NCBI RefSeq assembly: GCF_028621715.1
Contig: NZ_CP117466.1
Span: 1,872,501-1,936,500 of the forward strand
DNA from: Paracoccus marcusii
Lineage (GTDB): Bacteria > Pseudomonadota > Alphaproteobacteria > Rhodobacterales > Rhodobacteraceae
Length of the DNA stretch: 64,000 nt
Direction of reading: 5' to 3'
Made by a program: the position numbers and the translations under genes. The notes below the pieces were generated by a model, which was not told the DNA's origin, made no database searches, and worked only from the letters and a program-made list of their open reading frames with translations. This document shows, piece after piece, positions 1 to 13,900 of this stretch; position 1 is the first letter of the stretch, and every line of letters starts with the position of its first letter.

Positions 1-882
<882 letters not shown>

Positions 883-970
883 CCGGAAGAAGCAGGATTA
901 TCCTCCTTCCTCCAAAGCATCCTTGGACAATATCAGACCCTTCAAAGGGTCCGACGCTGAGCGTTTCTTT

Positions 971-1090
971 CCTGGTCTGGTGGCCCTAGCGCGAGCAAAA
1001 CACCCGATCCCATCCCGAACTCGGCCGTTAAGTGCCGCTGCGCCGATGGTACTGCGTCTTAAGACGTGGGAGAGTAGGTCACCGCCAGAC
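971..1090 (+). rRNA. 5S ribosomal RNA
   Basis: The 5' and 3' ends can form helix I (CTGGTCTGG against CCAGACCTGG). The conserved internal segment CCCGATCCCATCCCGAACTC begins at about 1003, and the GGGAGAGTAGGTC segment follows at about 1069. Length and position downstream of 23S fit 5S rRNA. The ends are accurate to a few bases. Confidence 0.95.
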
Positions 1091-1151
1091 CTGGTAAGAA
1101 ACGCAATATCTCTCTGATACGATGAAACAAACCCGATCAGGACAACCTTGG

Positions 1152-2907
<1,756 letters not shown>

Positions 2908-2911
<4 letters not shown>

Positions 2912-3114
2912 GAGCGGTCTCCGGGAAGCATCTGCCTTTGCCTCGCAATGTCCGCCTCGGCAGCACCGCGGCCAAGCGCCCGGGCCAGCGCCACAAGCGA
3001 AGGGTGAACCCGAGAATGGGAAGCGCTTGATGCCTCTTCAAGAGTCGCGTCGAAGGCGTCGGACTCAGGCTGCCCAAAGGTTGGAACGCGGGTTGCCTCA
3101 TCTTGTCTGCGCAT
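2908..3114 (-). CDS. Small protein translationally coupled to the recombinase
   Basis: A 68-aa reading frame has a stop codon that overlaps the recombinase start by 4 bases (ATGA), on the same strand. It has no recognised domain. The N-terminal half is acidic and the C-terminal half is Ala/Leu-rich (PSLVALARALGRGAAEADIA) and predicted helical. The coupling argues that it is real, perhaps an accessory factor for the recombinase. The function is unknown. Confidence 0.5.
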
Positions 3115-3437
3115 ATGACTTGACCTCGTCTTTTAGGTCCGGTCAACCTGAGCGCGAGTGCCGCAATATCTTGAGATTCAATCAGACATTTGCGGGAGGG
3201 AACAGTTTGCACGCGCTCCCCTATTACATCTCTGCCTTGTCGGCCGATGCAATGAAAGAATACCGGTAAAAGCCTGAGGGCGCCGTGCCTTCGGTAACGA
3301 CGTTAGCGCCCGCCGTGATGGTCGTTAACCTCAGGTGCTCTTCAACACCTGACACGGAGGCTTACAACAGTGTGCAAGACAGAGTGTTCAGTCGACCGTT
3401 CCACGGCATTCTTGGACTGACCAAGGAGGAAATCGTC

Positions 3438-3777
3438 GTGGATACGGTGATGACCGCGGCCGAAAAAGCGTCGCTTTTGAAGTTAGGTCACCATGGCATT
3501 GTTCGGCCGCTCGTCGATCTTCAGGATGCTCAGCGTGGCCGCAGACAGCTGAGCGCAGCCGAGGCCTCCATCACCGAGGCATTGCGGTTATGGACCTATG
3601 CACGCCTGCCCGCGATAGCCATGCAGATCCAAGGCACGTCCCGATCGGCGTTGATCACGGATCAAACGTATGACTGGCTGTCTGAACAGGCGCCAAACGT
3701 GGTGCGCCTTGCAGGAAAATCTGTGGCCGGTAAGGACATCCCTCAAATGGAGCCTGGCCCTGAGGCTACCAACTGGG
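3438..3777 (+). pseudogene. Hypothetical gene truncated by the IS3 element
   Basis: A reading frame starts at GTG 3438, eight bases after a strong AAGGAGG ribosome binding site. It runs for about 113 codons until it meets the left end of the insertion sequence at 3778. The product is mixed alpha-helical (for example LSAAEASITEALRLWTYARL) and matches no family I recognise. I could not find its continuation beyond the right end of the IS at 5108. The strong ribosome binding site suggests a gene that was functional before the insertion. Confidence 0.4.
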
Positions 3778-3844
3778 TGACCTGCCCCCCGGAACGTCCC
3801 TCGGTTTAATGTAGAGTTTGCTTCATCACGAAGGAGCAGACGAC

Positions 3845-4147
3845 ATGAGAAAAAGCCGCTTCACCGAGGCGCAGATCATTGGGATGATCAAGGAGCAGGA
3901 AGCCGGAATGGCGACGGCGGATGTCTGTCGCCGGCATGGTCTCAGCCCGGCGACGTTCTACAAGCTCAAGGCCAAGTATGGCGGCATGGACGTGTCCGAT
4001 GCCCAAAGGCTGAAGGCGCTCGAGGACGAAAACGGCAAGCTGAAGCGTCTGCTGGCAGATGCCATGCTCGACAACATCGTGCTGAAGGATCTTCTGGGAT
4101 CGAAGCCATGGGACGCCACTGGTCCAAGGACCATGGCTGAGGCCTGA
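3845..4147 (+). CDS. IS3-family transposase OrfA, 3' end altered by a hairpin element
   Basis: OrfA carries the N-terminal helix-turn-helix that binds the IS ends ([16 protein letters not shown], then [20 protein letters not shown]) and a leucine-zipper-like segment. ATG 3845 is chosen because it gives the family's [10 protein letters not shown] start. The native reading ends about LKDLLGSK. At 4106 a 38-nt hairpin insertion replaces the orfA/orfB junction, so the last residues ([13 protein letters not shown]) are encoded by the insert and the usual frameshift fusion to OrfB is disturbed. Confidence 0.8.
   Translation: MRKSRFTEAQIIGMIKEQEAGMATADVCRRHGLSPATFYKLKAKYGGMDVSDAQRLKALEDENGKLKRLLADAMLDNIVLKDLLGSKPWDATGPRTMAEA
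4106..4143 (+). repeat. Transposase-inserted hairpin element, site A
   Basis: 38 nt with arms GCCATGG (from 4105) and CCATGGC around the core CGCCACTGGTCCAAG. It lies at the orfA/orfB junction of the IS3 element. Removing it would rejoin GSK to [11 protein letters not shown], the expected protein sequence. Confidence 0.75.
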
Positions 4148-4173
4148 CGACACCGAAAGCGCGGCGGGACGCA

Positions 4174-5082
4174 GTGCTCAAAGCGATGCGGGATCACGTC
4201 ATCTCGCAACGCCGGGCCTGCATCCTGGTCGGTGTCGATCCGAAGACGGTGCGTCGCGAGCGGCCGCCCGACAATCCGGAGATCCGCAAGGCCATGCAGG
4301 AGGTCGCGGCTGTGCGTCGCCGGTTCGGCTATCGGCGGATCGGACTACTGCTGGAGCGCAGGGGCATGCTGATGAACCCGAAGAAGCTGTATCGACTCTA
4401 CCGCGAAGAGGGGCTGTCGGTCCGGCGCAGGCGCGGCCGCAAGCGCGCCCGTGGCACACGCATGCCGATGCCCCTGGCCCTCATGCCCGACCAGCGCTGG
4501 TCATTGGACCCTCGCCATGGTCACTCGGACCAGTGGCGTTCCCATGGCTCGATGGCGGACACGTTCGGGGCGTCGCGCAGGTTCCGCATCCTGGCGGTGA
4601 TCGACGACTGCTGCCGCGAGAACCTGTGTCTGGTTGCCGACTCCAGCATCTCGGGCGCGAGGGTGGCCCGCGAGTTGGACGCACTGGTGCGGATCTATGG
4701 CAAGCCGGCTTGCATCGTCAGTGACAATGGGACGGAGTTCACCAGTCGGGCCATCCTGAAGTGGGCCGATCAGAACGACGTTGCCTGGCACTGCATCGAT
4801 CCCGGCAAGCCGCAGCAGAATGCCTTCATCGAAAGCTTCAACGGCAGCCTGCGCGACGAGCTGCTGAACGGGGAGGTCTTCGACACCTTGGATGACGCGC
4901 GCCGAAAGATCGCCCTCTGGCGCTACGACTACAACGCTGTCAGGCCGCACTCCTCGCTCGGCAACCTGACGCCGCTCGAAGCGCGCCGGACGCTTGCGCT
5001 CCCTGATGGCTCCGCGCCCGGCGCGCTTGCCATGAAACCGCCCCCCGACTACCAATCTCAAACAGGCAGACTCTCATTATGA
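4174..5082 (+). pseudogene. IS3-family transposase OrfB with in-frame hairpin insertion
   Basis: OrfB is the DDE integrase half. The HTH_21 region ([19 protein letters not shown]) is followed by the rve core: first Asp in [10 protein letters not shown], second in [11 protein letters not shown], Glu in [18 protein letters not shown]. Between the expected SLD and DTFGAS an extra stretch ([16 protein letters not shown]) is encoded by a 39-nt hairpin element. The frame survives, but the insert falls right before the first catalytic beta strand. The annotated start is GTG 4174; naturally OrfB would be made as an OrfAB fusion. Confidence 0.75.
4510..4548 (-). repeat. Transposase-inserted hairpin element, site B
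   Basis: 39 nt in reverse orientation. Read on the minus strand it has arm GCCATGGGAAC, core CGCCACTGGTCCGAG and arm GTGACCATGGC. It is inserted in frame (net +39) within the orfB transposase gene. Confidence 0.75.
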
Positions 5083-5359
5083 ACGAGGGACGATCGGGGG
5101 GCAGGTCACTTCGGATAAACTTCTGTGATCACGGTTGCACCGGGTGCTGGATCCCACCCGTCAAAGGGTCAGAAGTGCAGGTGGGGCCGCGCGTGCCGAA
5201 GGTGCCGCAGCCAAGGAATGCCGGCATGGGTGATATGGCCTGTTCTTGGTAGCGGTCACGAGAGCCGCGTTCTCTGCCTCGGTCCGCGCCAAGGCCTTGC
5301 GGGAGGGGCGTTCGATTGCAAAAACCGGGGGCTGTTTCTCTCTCTTGACGTGGATGACT

Positions 5360-6052
5360 TCACCGTGCGGCATTTCGAGAGCAGTTGATGCTCAGCATCC
5401 GGTTCTGGGTGACTTGAGTGGGTATGTTGTACGCGTGCATCGCCAGTTCCGTGCGGTTTCGGACATCAAGCTTGCGGAAGATGTTTGTCAGATAGTGCTT
5501 CACCGTCTTTTCGCTGAGGTTAAGTGACCGGCCGATCTCCTTGTTGCAGCAACCCCGGCGGATCAGGACGTATATCTCTCCTTCGCGCTTGCTCAGGATG
5601 CTGGCATCTGCCTCGATCTCCAGCGCCGGCGCGGCTCCCCACGACCCCAAGACGCGCGCCGCCAGATGGGGGGTGATATGGCCGATGCCGTTGACGAGTC
5701 GGTTCAGAACATGAAACAGCTCGTCGCCGCTGATCCCTTTAAGGACGTAGCCGGCGGCGCCCAAGCGCATCGCTTCCATCACGTCCTGTGGCCGCTCTGA
5801 TATCGTCAGGATCAGGATGCGGGTTTGGGACCCGGCATGGGTGATGGCCCGAATGGCTTCGATGCCCGAACCGGGGATCTCGAGATCGAGGATCAGGATG
5901 TCGGGGGCGTTACGCCGCACCAGGTCGATCGCGTCCGCGGCGGAATGGCCCGCACCGGTCACGCGAAATCCGCCAAAGCCCCCGATCACCTGGATCAATC
6001 CCTCTCGAACGATGGGATGGTCGTCGACGACGGCAACGCTGATCTCACTCAT
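5360..6052 (-). CDS. NarL/LuxR-type response regulator
   Basis: 230 aa. The N-terminal receiver domain has the acidic pair in VVDDHPIVREGL, phospho-acceptor Asp in ILILDLEIPG and Lys in GYVLKGIS. The C-terminal LuxR helix-turn-helix contains LSKREGEIYVLIRRG and SLNLSEKTVKHYLTNIFRKL. The start at 6052 overlaps the end of the histidine kinase gene by 8 bases, so the pair is an operon. It is transcribed away from the giant peroxidase gene at 7936, which makes that gene the most obvious target (inference from position). Confidence 0.92.
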   Translation of the reverse strand: MSEISVAVVDDHPIVREGLIQVIGGFGGFRVTGAGHSAADAIDLVRRNAPDILILDLEIPGSGIEAIRAITHAGSQTRILILTISERPQDVMEAMRLGAAGYVLKGISGDELFHVLNRLVNGIGHITPHLAARVLGSWGAAPALEIEADASILSKREGEIYVLIRRGCCNKEIGRSLNLSEKTVKHYLTNIFRKLDVRNRTELAMHAYNIPTQVTQNRMLSINCSRNAAR

Positions 6053-7520
6053 GGCTATGCTCCATGCTGTACTCGTGAAAACTGGCCCGAATTTCCATGC
6101 GGTGGTGTTCCAGATCCAGAACCTGAAAGATGCCCCCCAGATTCTCGATGCGATGCCGCAGATTGCGCAGGCCCATCGGCTGGCGGGTGACATCACGGCA
6201 TGCGTCCTGACCGTGACGGGCGTCGTTGCTGACTGCGATGACCAGGATACCGTGATCGACGTACAGATGCACCTGTTGATCCCGTCCCCCCGCATGCTTG
6301 AAGGCGTTGTGCAGCCCCTCCTGCACGACACGGCAGATGGCGACCTTGACGGGCAGGCTTGGCTCCGGAAGGCGGTCCGCCAGAACGGTGCGGACTTCCG
6401 TCGAGGTTCGGCGCCGATGGTCCTCGACAAGGGCGGAAACCGCGTCCGCCAGGGGCAGTTCGGCGACCGGTCTCTGGCTGGTGCCGCTCAGCAGGGCCTG
6501 AACCTCGCTCATAGCCTCTTCGAGGATAAGCCGAACGCTTTGCACCCCGTCTTCCTGCGGTCCGCTCGAAGGCGGTGCGGACTTCATGCGCAGCAGGGCG
6601 ACGGTGAGCAATTGGCCAATTCCGTCATGGATGTCCGAATTGATCTGACGAAGCTGCGCCTTCTGCTCCTCCTGCAGGCGGATGGTGCGCTGATGGATCC
6701 TGGCCTGTGTCTCCCGTGTTCGGTCAAGCAGCAGGACCAGGTCGGCCATCCGTGCGCTCAGATCGGTGCGCTGTCGCAGGATCACCGCATCGCCATAACG
6801 AAGGATCATGACCAGGATGGCGACGAACATGGCCCCGATGACGGTCAACAGGCCCCAGGTCTGCCAGCGGGCGCGGGTCAGCGCGTCCGAAACGACGGCC
6901 GCGTTCTGATAGTACTCCGCCACCGCGACGATCCGGTTGAGCGAACGGATGCGGATCGGAACATAGATCTCGAACTGCTGGGGGCCCGTGGTGGTGCTGG
7001 GCCAGCCGGATTCCACGTGGAAGGTGTCGCCGACCGATACTGATATCTCTCCTGCAAGCGCGGTTGCCAGCTCGTCGCTGACGGGCTGCGCGGAGCCCGT
7101 CAGGCCGGGGCGCGATGCGTAAAGAATGGTACCTTGGGCATTCCATATCTTCATTTCGGAAATGCCGAGCGCATCAGAGATGTCATGAAAATACGTATCG
7201 ATGACACCGATAAGTTCCGGCGACAGCGTATCCGCCGCCAGATCCTCGGCATGCCGGTTCAGCATAGATTCAAGCACGGTCGCAGCGCGATGCCCGACCT
7301 CCGTTTCGACGGTCTGCTGCAGGCGCGATGCCGTCCAGACGCCCAGAATGGCCAGCCCCACGACGACGATCAGCGCGCAGCTGGAGAGATGGCGCCGCAA
7401 CAGACCCAGGCCCTGCCAGACAGGCCGAGAGCGCGTTTCCGGCGAGAGGAGAGGAGCGTCAGACATGCCGGTCAAACCACCCACCACGAGTTTCGGGATA
7501 TGCCGTCGGATGTAGTCCAC
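6045..7520 (-). CDS. Membrane sensor histidine kinase (HisKA_3 type)
   Basis: 491 aa from the first ATG; an internal ATG at 7466 (MSDAPLLSPE) is an alternative start. Two membrane segments (CALIVVVGLAILGVWTA and LLTVIGAMFVAILVMIL) flank a periplasmic sensor region of about 150 residues. The HisKA_3 dimerisation domain follows with the phospho-His in INSDIHDGIGQLL, then a HATPase domain with the N-box near QEGLHNAFKHAGG. It phosphorylates the NarL-type regulator encoded directly downstream. The ligand is unknown. Confidence 0.92.
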   Translation of the reverse strand: MDYIRRHIPKLVVGGLTGMSDAPLLSPETRSRPVWQGLGLLRRHLSSCALIVVVGLAILGVWTASRLQQTVETEVGHRAATVLESMLNRHAEDLAADTLSPELIGVIDTYFHDISDALGISEMKIWNAQGTILYASRPGLTGSAQPVSDELATALAGEISVSVGDTFHVESGWPSTTTGPQQFEIYVPIRIRSLNRIVAVAEYYQNAAVVSDALTRARWQTWGLLTVIGAMFVAILVMILRYGDAVILRQRTDLSARMADLVLLLDRTRETQARIHQRTIRLQEEQKAQLRQINSDIHDGIGQLLTVALLRMKSAPPSSGPQEDGVQSVRLILEEAMSEVQALLSGTSQRPVAELPLADAVSALVEDHRRRTSTEVRTVLADRLPEPSLPVKVAICRVVQEGLHNAFKHAGGRDQQVHLYVDHGILVIAVSNDARHGQDACRDVTRQPMGLRNLRHRIENLGGIFQVLDLEHHRMEIRASFHEYSMEHSHE

Positions 7521-7935
7521 AAGGTAGCATATGCCCCCTCGTTCACATAGGCGTTATCAGTTCCGATCCGGTCCTATTGCGATGTTCCGGATGATTTCGG
7601 TGCCTGAAACAGCGGTCCGAAGAATCTCCATCTTCCTGAAGTTGCATGGCAATCTGCGCGCCCACACCGGGCGTTGTGCCAAGGCCCGTGTGGTCCATCC
7701 GGCGATTCGCCGGTCGCAGACGCCATGGCGACGAAAGTCGCCATTGCTGGGGACCTAACGCCGTATTGGGGACGGCCCGTCTTGGCGTAACCTGTCGACA
7801 TGGGCCGCCGTCCCGATACCGGGGGTGGACCACGTATCTTGTAAATGGCTTGCGCCGACGTGAACGCCTCTCCACCCATGGTGAGGGAGATCACCCTGTC
7901 ATGCGCCGGCCTCTGGTCACGTCAGGGAGATTATC
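7521..7935. other. Intergenic region between divergent kinase and peroxidase genes
   Basis: These 415 bp hold the two divergent promoters. The ribosome binding site of the peroxidase (AGGGAGATT, 7926-7934) is clear. I see no convincing gene here and did not identify a specific operator. Confidence 0.5.
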
Positions 7936-10900
7936 ATGGCAACGAGCTTTCATGTGAACGTGCATGACCTGAGCTTCATTCTGAAGCAGATCCAGGTTTC
8001 CGAACTCCAGGCATCGACGCCGGGCATGACGACCGTGGAGGCGATCCAGGCGGTCTACGGCGTCAGCGCCGCGGATGCGGCCCTGATGCCGGTGGGCCTG
8101 CGGACCGTGGACGGCAGCGACAACAGCCTGTTGCCCGGAACCGAGAGCAACGGGGCAGGGGACACGCCCTTTCCGCGCCTGTTGGACCCGGTCTATTCGA
8201 ACGAGGGTGACGAAAACCCGTTCTTTGGAATCTCGAACACGAACTACGGGAACAGCGGCAATGTCGTGGACAGCGATCCGCGCACGATCTCAAACTTGAT
8301 CGTGGACCAGACGCCCGCCAATGTCGCGGCCATCTATGCGGCGTTGAAGGCCGTGGGAACGACGGGCGTCGATGCGAATACCGCCGTCGCCGCGATCACG
8401 GTGGCCTACCAGGCGACGCTGAATGCCAAGGGGGCCGACGCCGCCGTGGAGGCCGCCGAAACAGCGTTGAGCGCCGAGACCGCGGACCATGGCGCGGCCG
8501 TCTCAGCCTTCAATGCCGCAGAGGTGCGCGTGGGGCATTTCGCCTCGGCCGGTCCGCTGGCGGATGTTGCGGCGGAGGCCGCCGACGCGGCCAGCGACGC
8601 GCTGACGGTGCTTGTCGCCGACGTGGAGGGCGGAAACGACGTCACTGGATCCCTTGCCACGGCCTTGGCTGCCGCCGTCACCGCCAAAGAGGCCGCGGAT
8701 GCGGTGACGACCGCCTTGGGCGGTGATGCCGTTCCCGCCGCTCAGGCGGTGGCCGACGCTGCCCAACAACTGCTGGAGTTCCTGGATACCGCCGCCCAGA
8801 GCCTTCCGATCGATGAGGCGGCGCTAGTCGAAGCTGTAGAGGCCTTCGGGGCGGTGCTGGGATCGGACGGACATGCCGCCGACAGCATGGATGCGATCCA
8901 GGCCGGACTGGCCTCGGCAGAGGATCAGGCCGACGCCGCCGCGACGGTGCGAGACGCCGCGCAGGCCGCCCTTGCCGAGGCGCAGGCGGATTACAATACC
9001 GCGGTGCAGCAGGCGCAGACTGCCGGCACACCCGCCCAGACCGCGGACTTCCTGGCGGACACCTTGGAGCATTACGGGCTGGCCACCGGTCCGGAGGGGG
9101 GCCTGATCATCGACCATGTGTCGCCCGATGTCGGCCTGACTGCGCCCTTCAACAGCTTCATGACCATCTTCGGCCAGTTCTTCGACCATGGTCTGGACCT
9201 CGTGAACAAGGGTGGCAACGGCACTGTCTTCATTCCGCTGCAGGCCGATGACCCACTGATTGCGGGCGCCGACCAGATTTTCGGCACGGGCGACGATCTT
9301 CCCGCAAGCCTGCGGTTCATGGCGCTGACCCGGGCCACCCCGGTCCTGGACGAGAACGGAGTGGAGCAGCACGTCAATGCCACGACGTCGTTCGTCGACC
9401 AGAACCAGACCTATACTTCGCACGCCTCGCATCAGGTGTTCCTGAGAGAGCAGATCCGCGTCGAGATCGATGGGGTGACCAAGGCCTATTCCACGGGCCA
9501 CCTGCTGGACGCGTCGAGCGAGACCGGCTCTCTGGACGGTGCGGTGGGGACGTGGGCCGACGTCAAAGCGCAGGCGCTGTCGGTCCTGGGCATCCGCCTG
9601 GAGGACATGGACGTCCACCGGGTGCCGCTGTTGGCGACCGATGCCTATGGCAACCTGATCACCGGGCCGAACGGCTATGCCCAGATGGTCATGGCACCCG
9701 ACGCGACCCATTCCGGCCCCTGGCTGCGCGAGGGCACCGCCGAAGGGATCACGACGCAGGGCAGCATCGCGGCCGGTCCGGCCTTCCTGGTGGACATCGC
9801 CCACCATGCGGCGCCCAGCAGCACGACGACGGCTGACGGGGACAGCGTCACGGGTGATGACAACAACGCCCAGACCTATGACGACGAAATGCTGGATCTG
9901 CACATCGTGTCGGGCGACGGGCGCGGCAACGAGAACATCGCCCTTCAGTCGATCCACTCGATCTTCCATTCGGAACACAACCGCATGGTCGAGGAGAACA
10001 AGCACACCATCCTGGATTCGGATGACGTGTCATTCATCAACGAATGGCTGCTGGTGCCGCTGGCCCAAGGCACGGACCTGGCCACGGTCGACCCGGCCGA
10101 TCTGGTGTGGAATGGTGAACGCCTGTTCCAGGCTGCGCGGTTCACGACCGAGATGCAGTACCAGCACATGGTCTTCGAGGAATTCGCCCGTCGCATACAG
10201 CCCGGGATCGATCCGTTCGTCTTCACCAATTCCGCCGATATCGATCCCTCGATCATGGCCGAGTTCGCGCACGCGGTCTATCGCTTTGGCCATTCGATGC
10301 TGACAGACACCGTGGACCGGCTGGACGCCCAGCTGATGCCGGTGAACGGTGATGCGGAACAGATGTCGCTGATCGAAGCGTTCCTGAACCCAGAAGCCTT
10401 CACGGGGTCAGGCAGTTCGCTGGACGAGGCGCAGGCGGCGTTCATCCGGGGCCTGACCTCGGACGTGGGAAGCGAGATCGACGAGTTCATCGTCCCCGCC
10501 CTGCGCAGCAACCTGCTGGGTCTTCCGCTGGACCTTGCCGCGCTGAACATCGCGCGGGCACGCGATACCGGCGTCCCGTCGCTGAACGAGACGCGGGCCC
10601 AGCTCTACAACGACTTCGGCCTGCCGGACCTGAAGCCCTATGCCAGCTGGACCGATTTCACGCAGTATCTGAAGAACCCGTTCTCGATCGCGAACTTCAT
10701 CGCGGCCTATGGAAATCATGCGTCGATCACCTCGGCCACGACCCTCGCCGACAAGCGCGAGGCTGCCACCCTGCTGCTGTTCGGCGACGGCACCAACAGC
10801 GATGGCGTGACGATACGCGGCGTGACCTACACGAACGAGGATCGGCTGAACTTCCTCAACGGGCGGGGCGGCTACGGCGCCGGCAACGACCGGGGCGGGC

Positions 10901-13900
10901 TGGACAATGTCGACCTGTGGATCGGTGGCCTGGCCGAGAAGGTGACCGAGTTCGGCGGCATGCTGGGCACCACCTTCGGCTTCATCTTCGAATACCAGAT
11001 GGAGCAGCTGCAGAATGGTGACCGGTTCTATTACCTGTCGCGCACGCAGGGTCTGAACCTGCTTGACGCGCTTGAGGCGAACACCTTCGCCGACATCGTC
11101 ATGCGCAACTCGGCGCTGAGCGGCGATTACGCCACGCATATCAACGCAAACCTGTTCCTGACCCCGGACATGATACTGGAACTGGACCGCGCCATCGCAC
11201 AGCGCGACTACAACGGCGCGGGTGCTGGCCGTGACCCGGTCTGGGACGACCCGATCATTCAGAGCCTCGACCCCAAGGTGATCCGGGTGGATTCCGGTGT
11301 CACCGACGCGAATGGCCACCAGGTCGGCGGAGAGCTGCATTTCCGCGGCGGCGAACATGTCGTCCTGGGCGGGACCGAGGGTGACGACTACATCAAGTCG
11401 GATCTGGGTGACGACGCGCTGTGGGGCGATGGCGGCAACGATTACCTGAACGGCGGGGCAGGGGCCGACCAGGTCTTCGGCGGCGACGGTGACGACATCA
11501 TCGAGGACACGTTCGGCGACAACTTCCTGCGCGGCGAACGGGGCAACGACGTCGTCTCGTCGTCCCGGGGCATCAACCTGCTGTTCGGCGGCGAGGGGCG
11601 GGACGCGCTGCTGGTCGGTCAGGACGCGGGCGAGGCCTTCGGTGGCGAGGGCAACGATTTCATCCTGGGCGGTTCCGGCGGGGACAACCTGCTGGGTAAC
11701 GAAGGCAACGACTGGATAGAAGGCGGAGAGGGATTCGACGTCATCTCGGGCGACAATTCGGAACTGTTCTTCAACTCGACCATCATCGGCCATGATGTGG
11801 CCTGGGGCCAGGGCAACGACCAGGACTACGATCTTGAATCGGGCGACGACATCGCCCTGTCCGGGATCGGCGTCCAGCGCTTCGAGGGCATGTTCGGCTT
11901 TGACTGGGCCAGCGCGAAATACGATGTGGCCGGTGTGAACTGGGACTTCAACATCCCGATCTTCACATCGGCGCCTGCGGACATCCTGCGTGACCGCTTT
12001 GACCTGATGGAGGGGATGTCGGGCTGGATCCACAACGACACACTGCTTGGCGACAACCGTGGCGGGACCGTGGGCGACACGGATGCGGCGGGCAGCTTTG
12101 ACGACCACGTTCTGACCGCGGCGGGCATCGACCGCATCAACGGGCTGCGCAACTGGTTCGACGGCGCGCTGGAGACCCTAGGCGGACCGGGAGCCACACG
12201 CTTCCGCGACGGTAACCTGATCATGGGTGGCGCGGGGTCCGATCGCATGATGGGGCGCGGCGGCTTCGACGTCATCGACGGCGACGCCTGGCTTAATGTC
12301 CGCATCCGCATCGTGGTCGACGGAACCGTGTATTCGGCGGAATCGCTGAACAGCTCTCAGGCGGCCGCCGGACCGTATGCGGGCAGGGTCTATGCGATGG
12401 GTGCCGACGGGCGGCCGGACTTCTCTGCGCCGGCCTTTGGGGGGCGGTCGCTGACCTCGCTGCTGCTGGACCGCACGATCAACCCCGGCGACATGTCCAT
12501 CGTCCGCGAGATCGTGACGGCGGCACCTGGCACGGCCCGTGACAGGGCGGTCTTTGCAGGCGCGCTGGACGAATACGAGATCGAGGGGCGCGGCACGCAG
12601 CTGCCAGGAAGCACGTTGATCCAGGCGGCGCGTGACATGAACGGCGACGGCTTCATCTCTGTCCGCGACCTGGGCGGGGACGGGCGCGCGGCCTTCGATG
12701 ATATCGATCTGATCCGCAACGTCGAGGATCTGGAATTCACCGATCAGGTCATCGCCATCGACACGCCCATCGGCATCAACGTGAACCTGGCGCTGGACGT
12801 CGATGGCGCCCCTGCGGCCTTGCCGGCCATCGGTGCCACCATCGGCCGCATCACCGCCGAAGGCGTTCCCGGCACCTTTGCCCTGGCTGCCGGCAGCAGT
12901 CCCCTGTTCGGCGTTGCAGCCGACGGGACGCTTGCCGTGACCGGAACGCTTGGCCTCAATCAGACGCACCAGCTGGATCTGACCTTTGCGACGTCGGGGG
13001 TCAGCAGGACGGAACGCCTGCAGGTCCAGACCGGCAGCAACGCGGCCAATACCATGGCAGGATGGGCCGGGGACGATCTGATGTACGGCTTGGCCGGAAC
13101 GGATGTCTTGACGGGCGGCACGGGGGACGACGTCCTGTTCGGCCAGGCCGGAAACGATCAGCTGACCGGCGGCGCTGGGCGCGACATCCTGATCGGCGGT
13201 CGCAACAACGATCAGGTGCAGGGCGGCGCGGGGGACGACCTGATCCTCTTTGCATGGGGTGACGGGAATGATGCGGTCGACGGCGGCGATGGCACCGACC
13301 GGATGCGCATCTCTGGCACCGCTGCGAACGAGACCCTGACCGCAACCTGGAACGGTGCCGCGCTGACTGCGCTGACCGGGTTCACCGCGATCACCTCTGT
13401 CGAGCAGATCCACGTCGATCTTGCGGGCAGTGCGGACCGGCTGGTCTATGCCGCCGGATCGGCCGGCGTCGTCGTCGACCTGGGCGCGGGGACGGCGTCG
13501 GGCTTTGCCTCGGTTGCCAACATCGCCTCCGTCCAGGGCGGGAACGGTGCCGATGTCCTGACCGGGAACGACCAGGCCAACACGCTGAACGGCGGGGGTG
13601 GAAACGACTTCTTCGTGGCAAGGGCCGATGATGCCAGCGACCTCTACACCGGTGCGGCGGGCTTCGACACGCTGGACCTGTCCGCCTATTCCGGCGAGCT
13701 GTCGGTCGATATTTCCTTTGCCACGGCGACGATCCTGGGAACGGGCACGACAGCAGCGCTGTCCGACCGCGTCCAGTCGGTCGAGGCCCTGATCCTGGGC
13801 GGCGGCGCGGACATCGCCTTCGGCAGCGCAGGGGCCAACCACCTATGGGGCGGCGGCGGTGACGACACGCTTAGCGGCGTGAACGGCAACGACACCCTGG

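Larger units (their letters stand above)
3778..5108 (+). mobile_element. IS3-family insertion sequence (1331 bp, IS407-like)
   Basis: The terminal inverted repeats are visible: TGACCTGCCCCCCGG at 3778, and its complement ending GGGGGGCAGGTCA at 5108. Inside are orfA and orfB of an IS3-type DDE transposase. I see no clear target duplication at the two ends. Both transposase genes carry one copy of the 38-39 nt hairpin element described elsewhere in this annotation, so the transposase is probably not produced normally. The element interrupts the gene beginning at 3438. Confidence 0.9.

Noticed and set aside
3778..5108. Target-site duplications flanking the IS elements.
   Set aside because: The bases immediately outside the inverted repeats do not match on the two sides in any of the IS copies, so no duplication can be claimed.
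8824..13842. Long minus-strand open frames (up to 566 codons) opposite the peroxidase gene.
   Set aside because: They are antisense shadows of a GC-rich, repeat-rich coding region. They have no domains, and the opposite frame is clearly the real gene.
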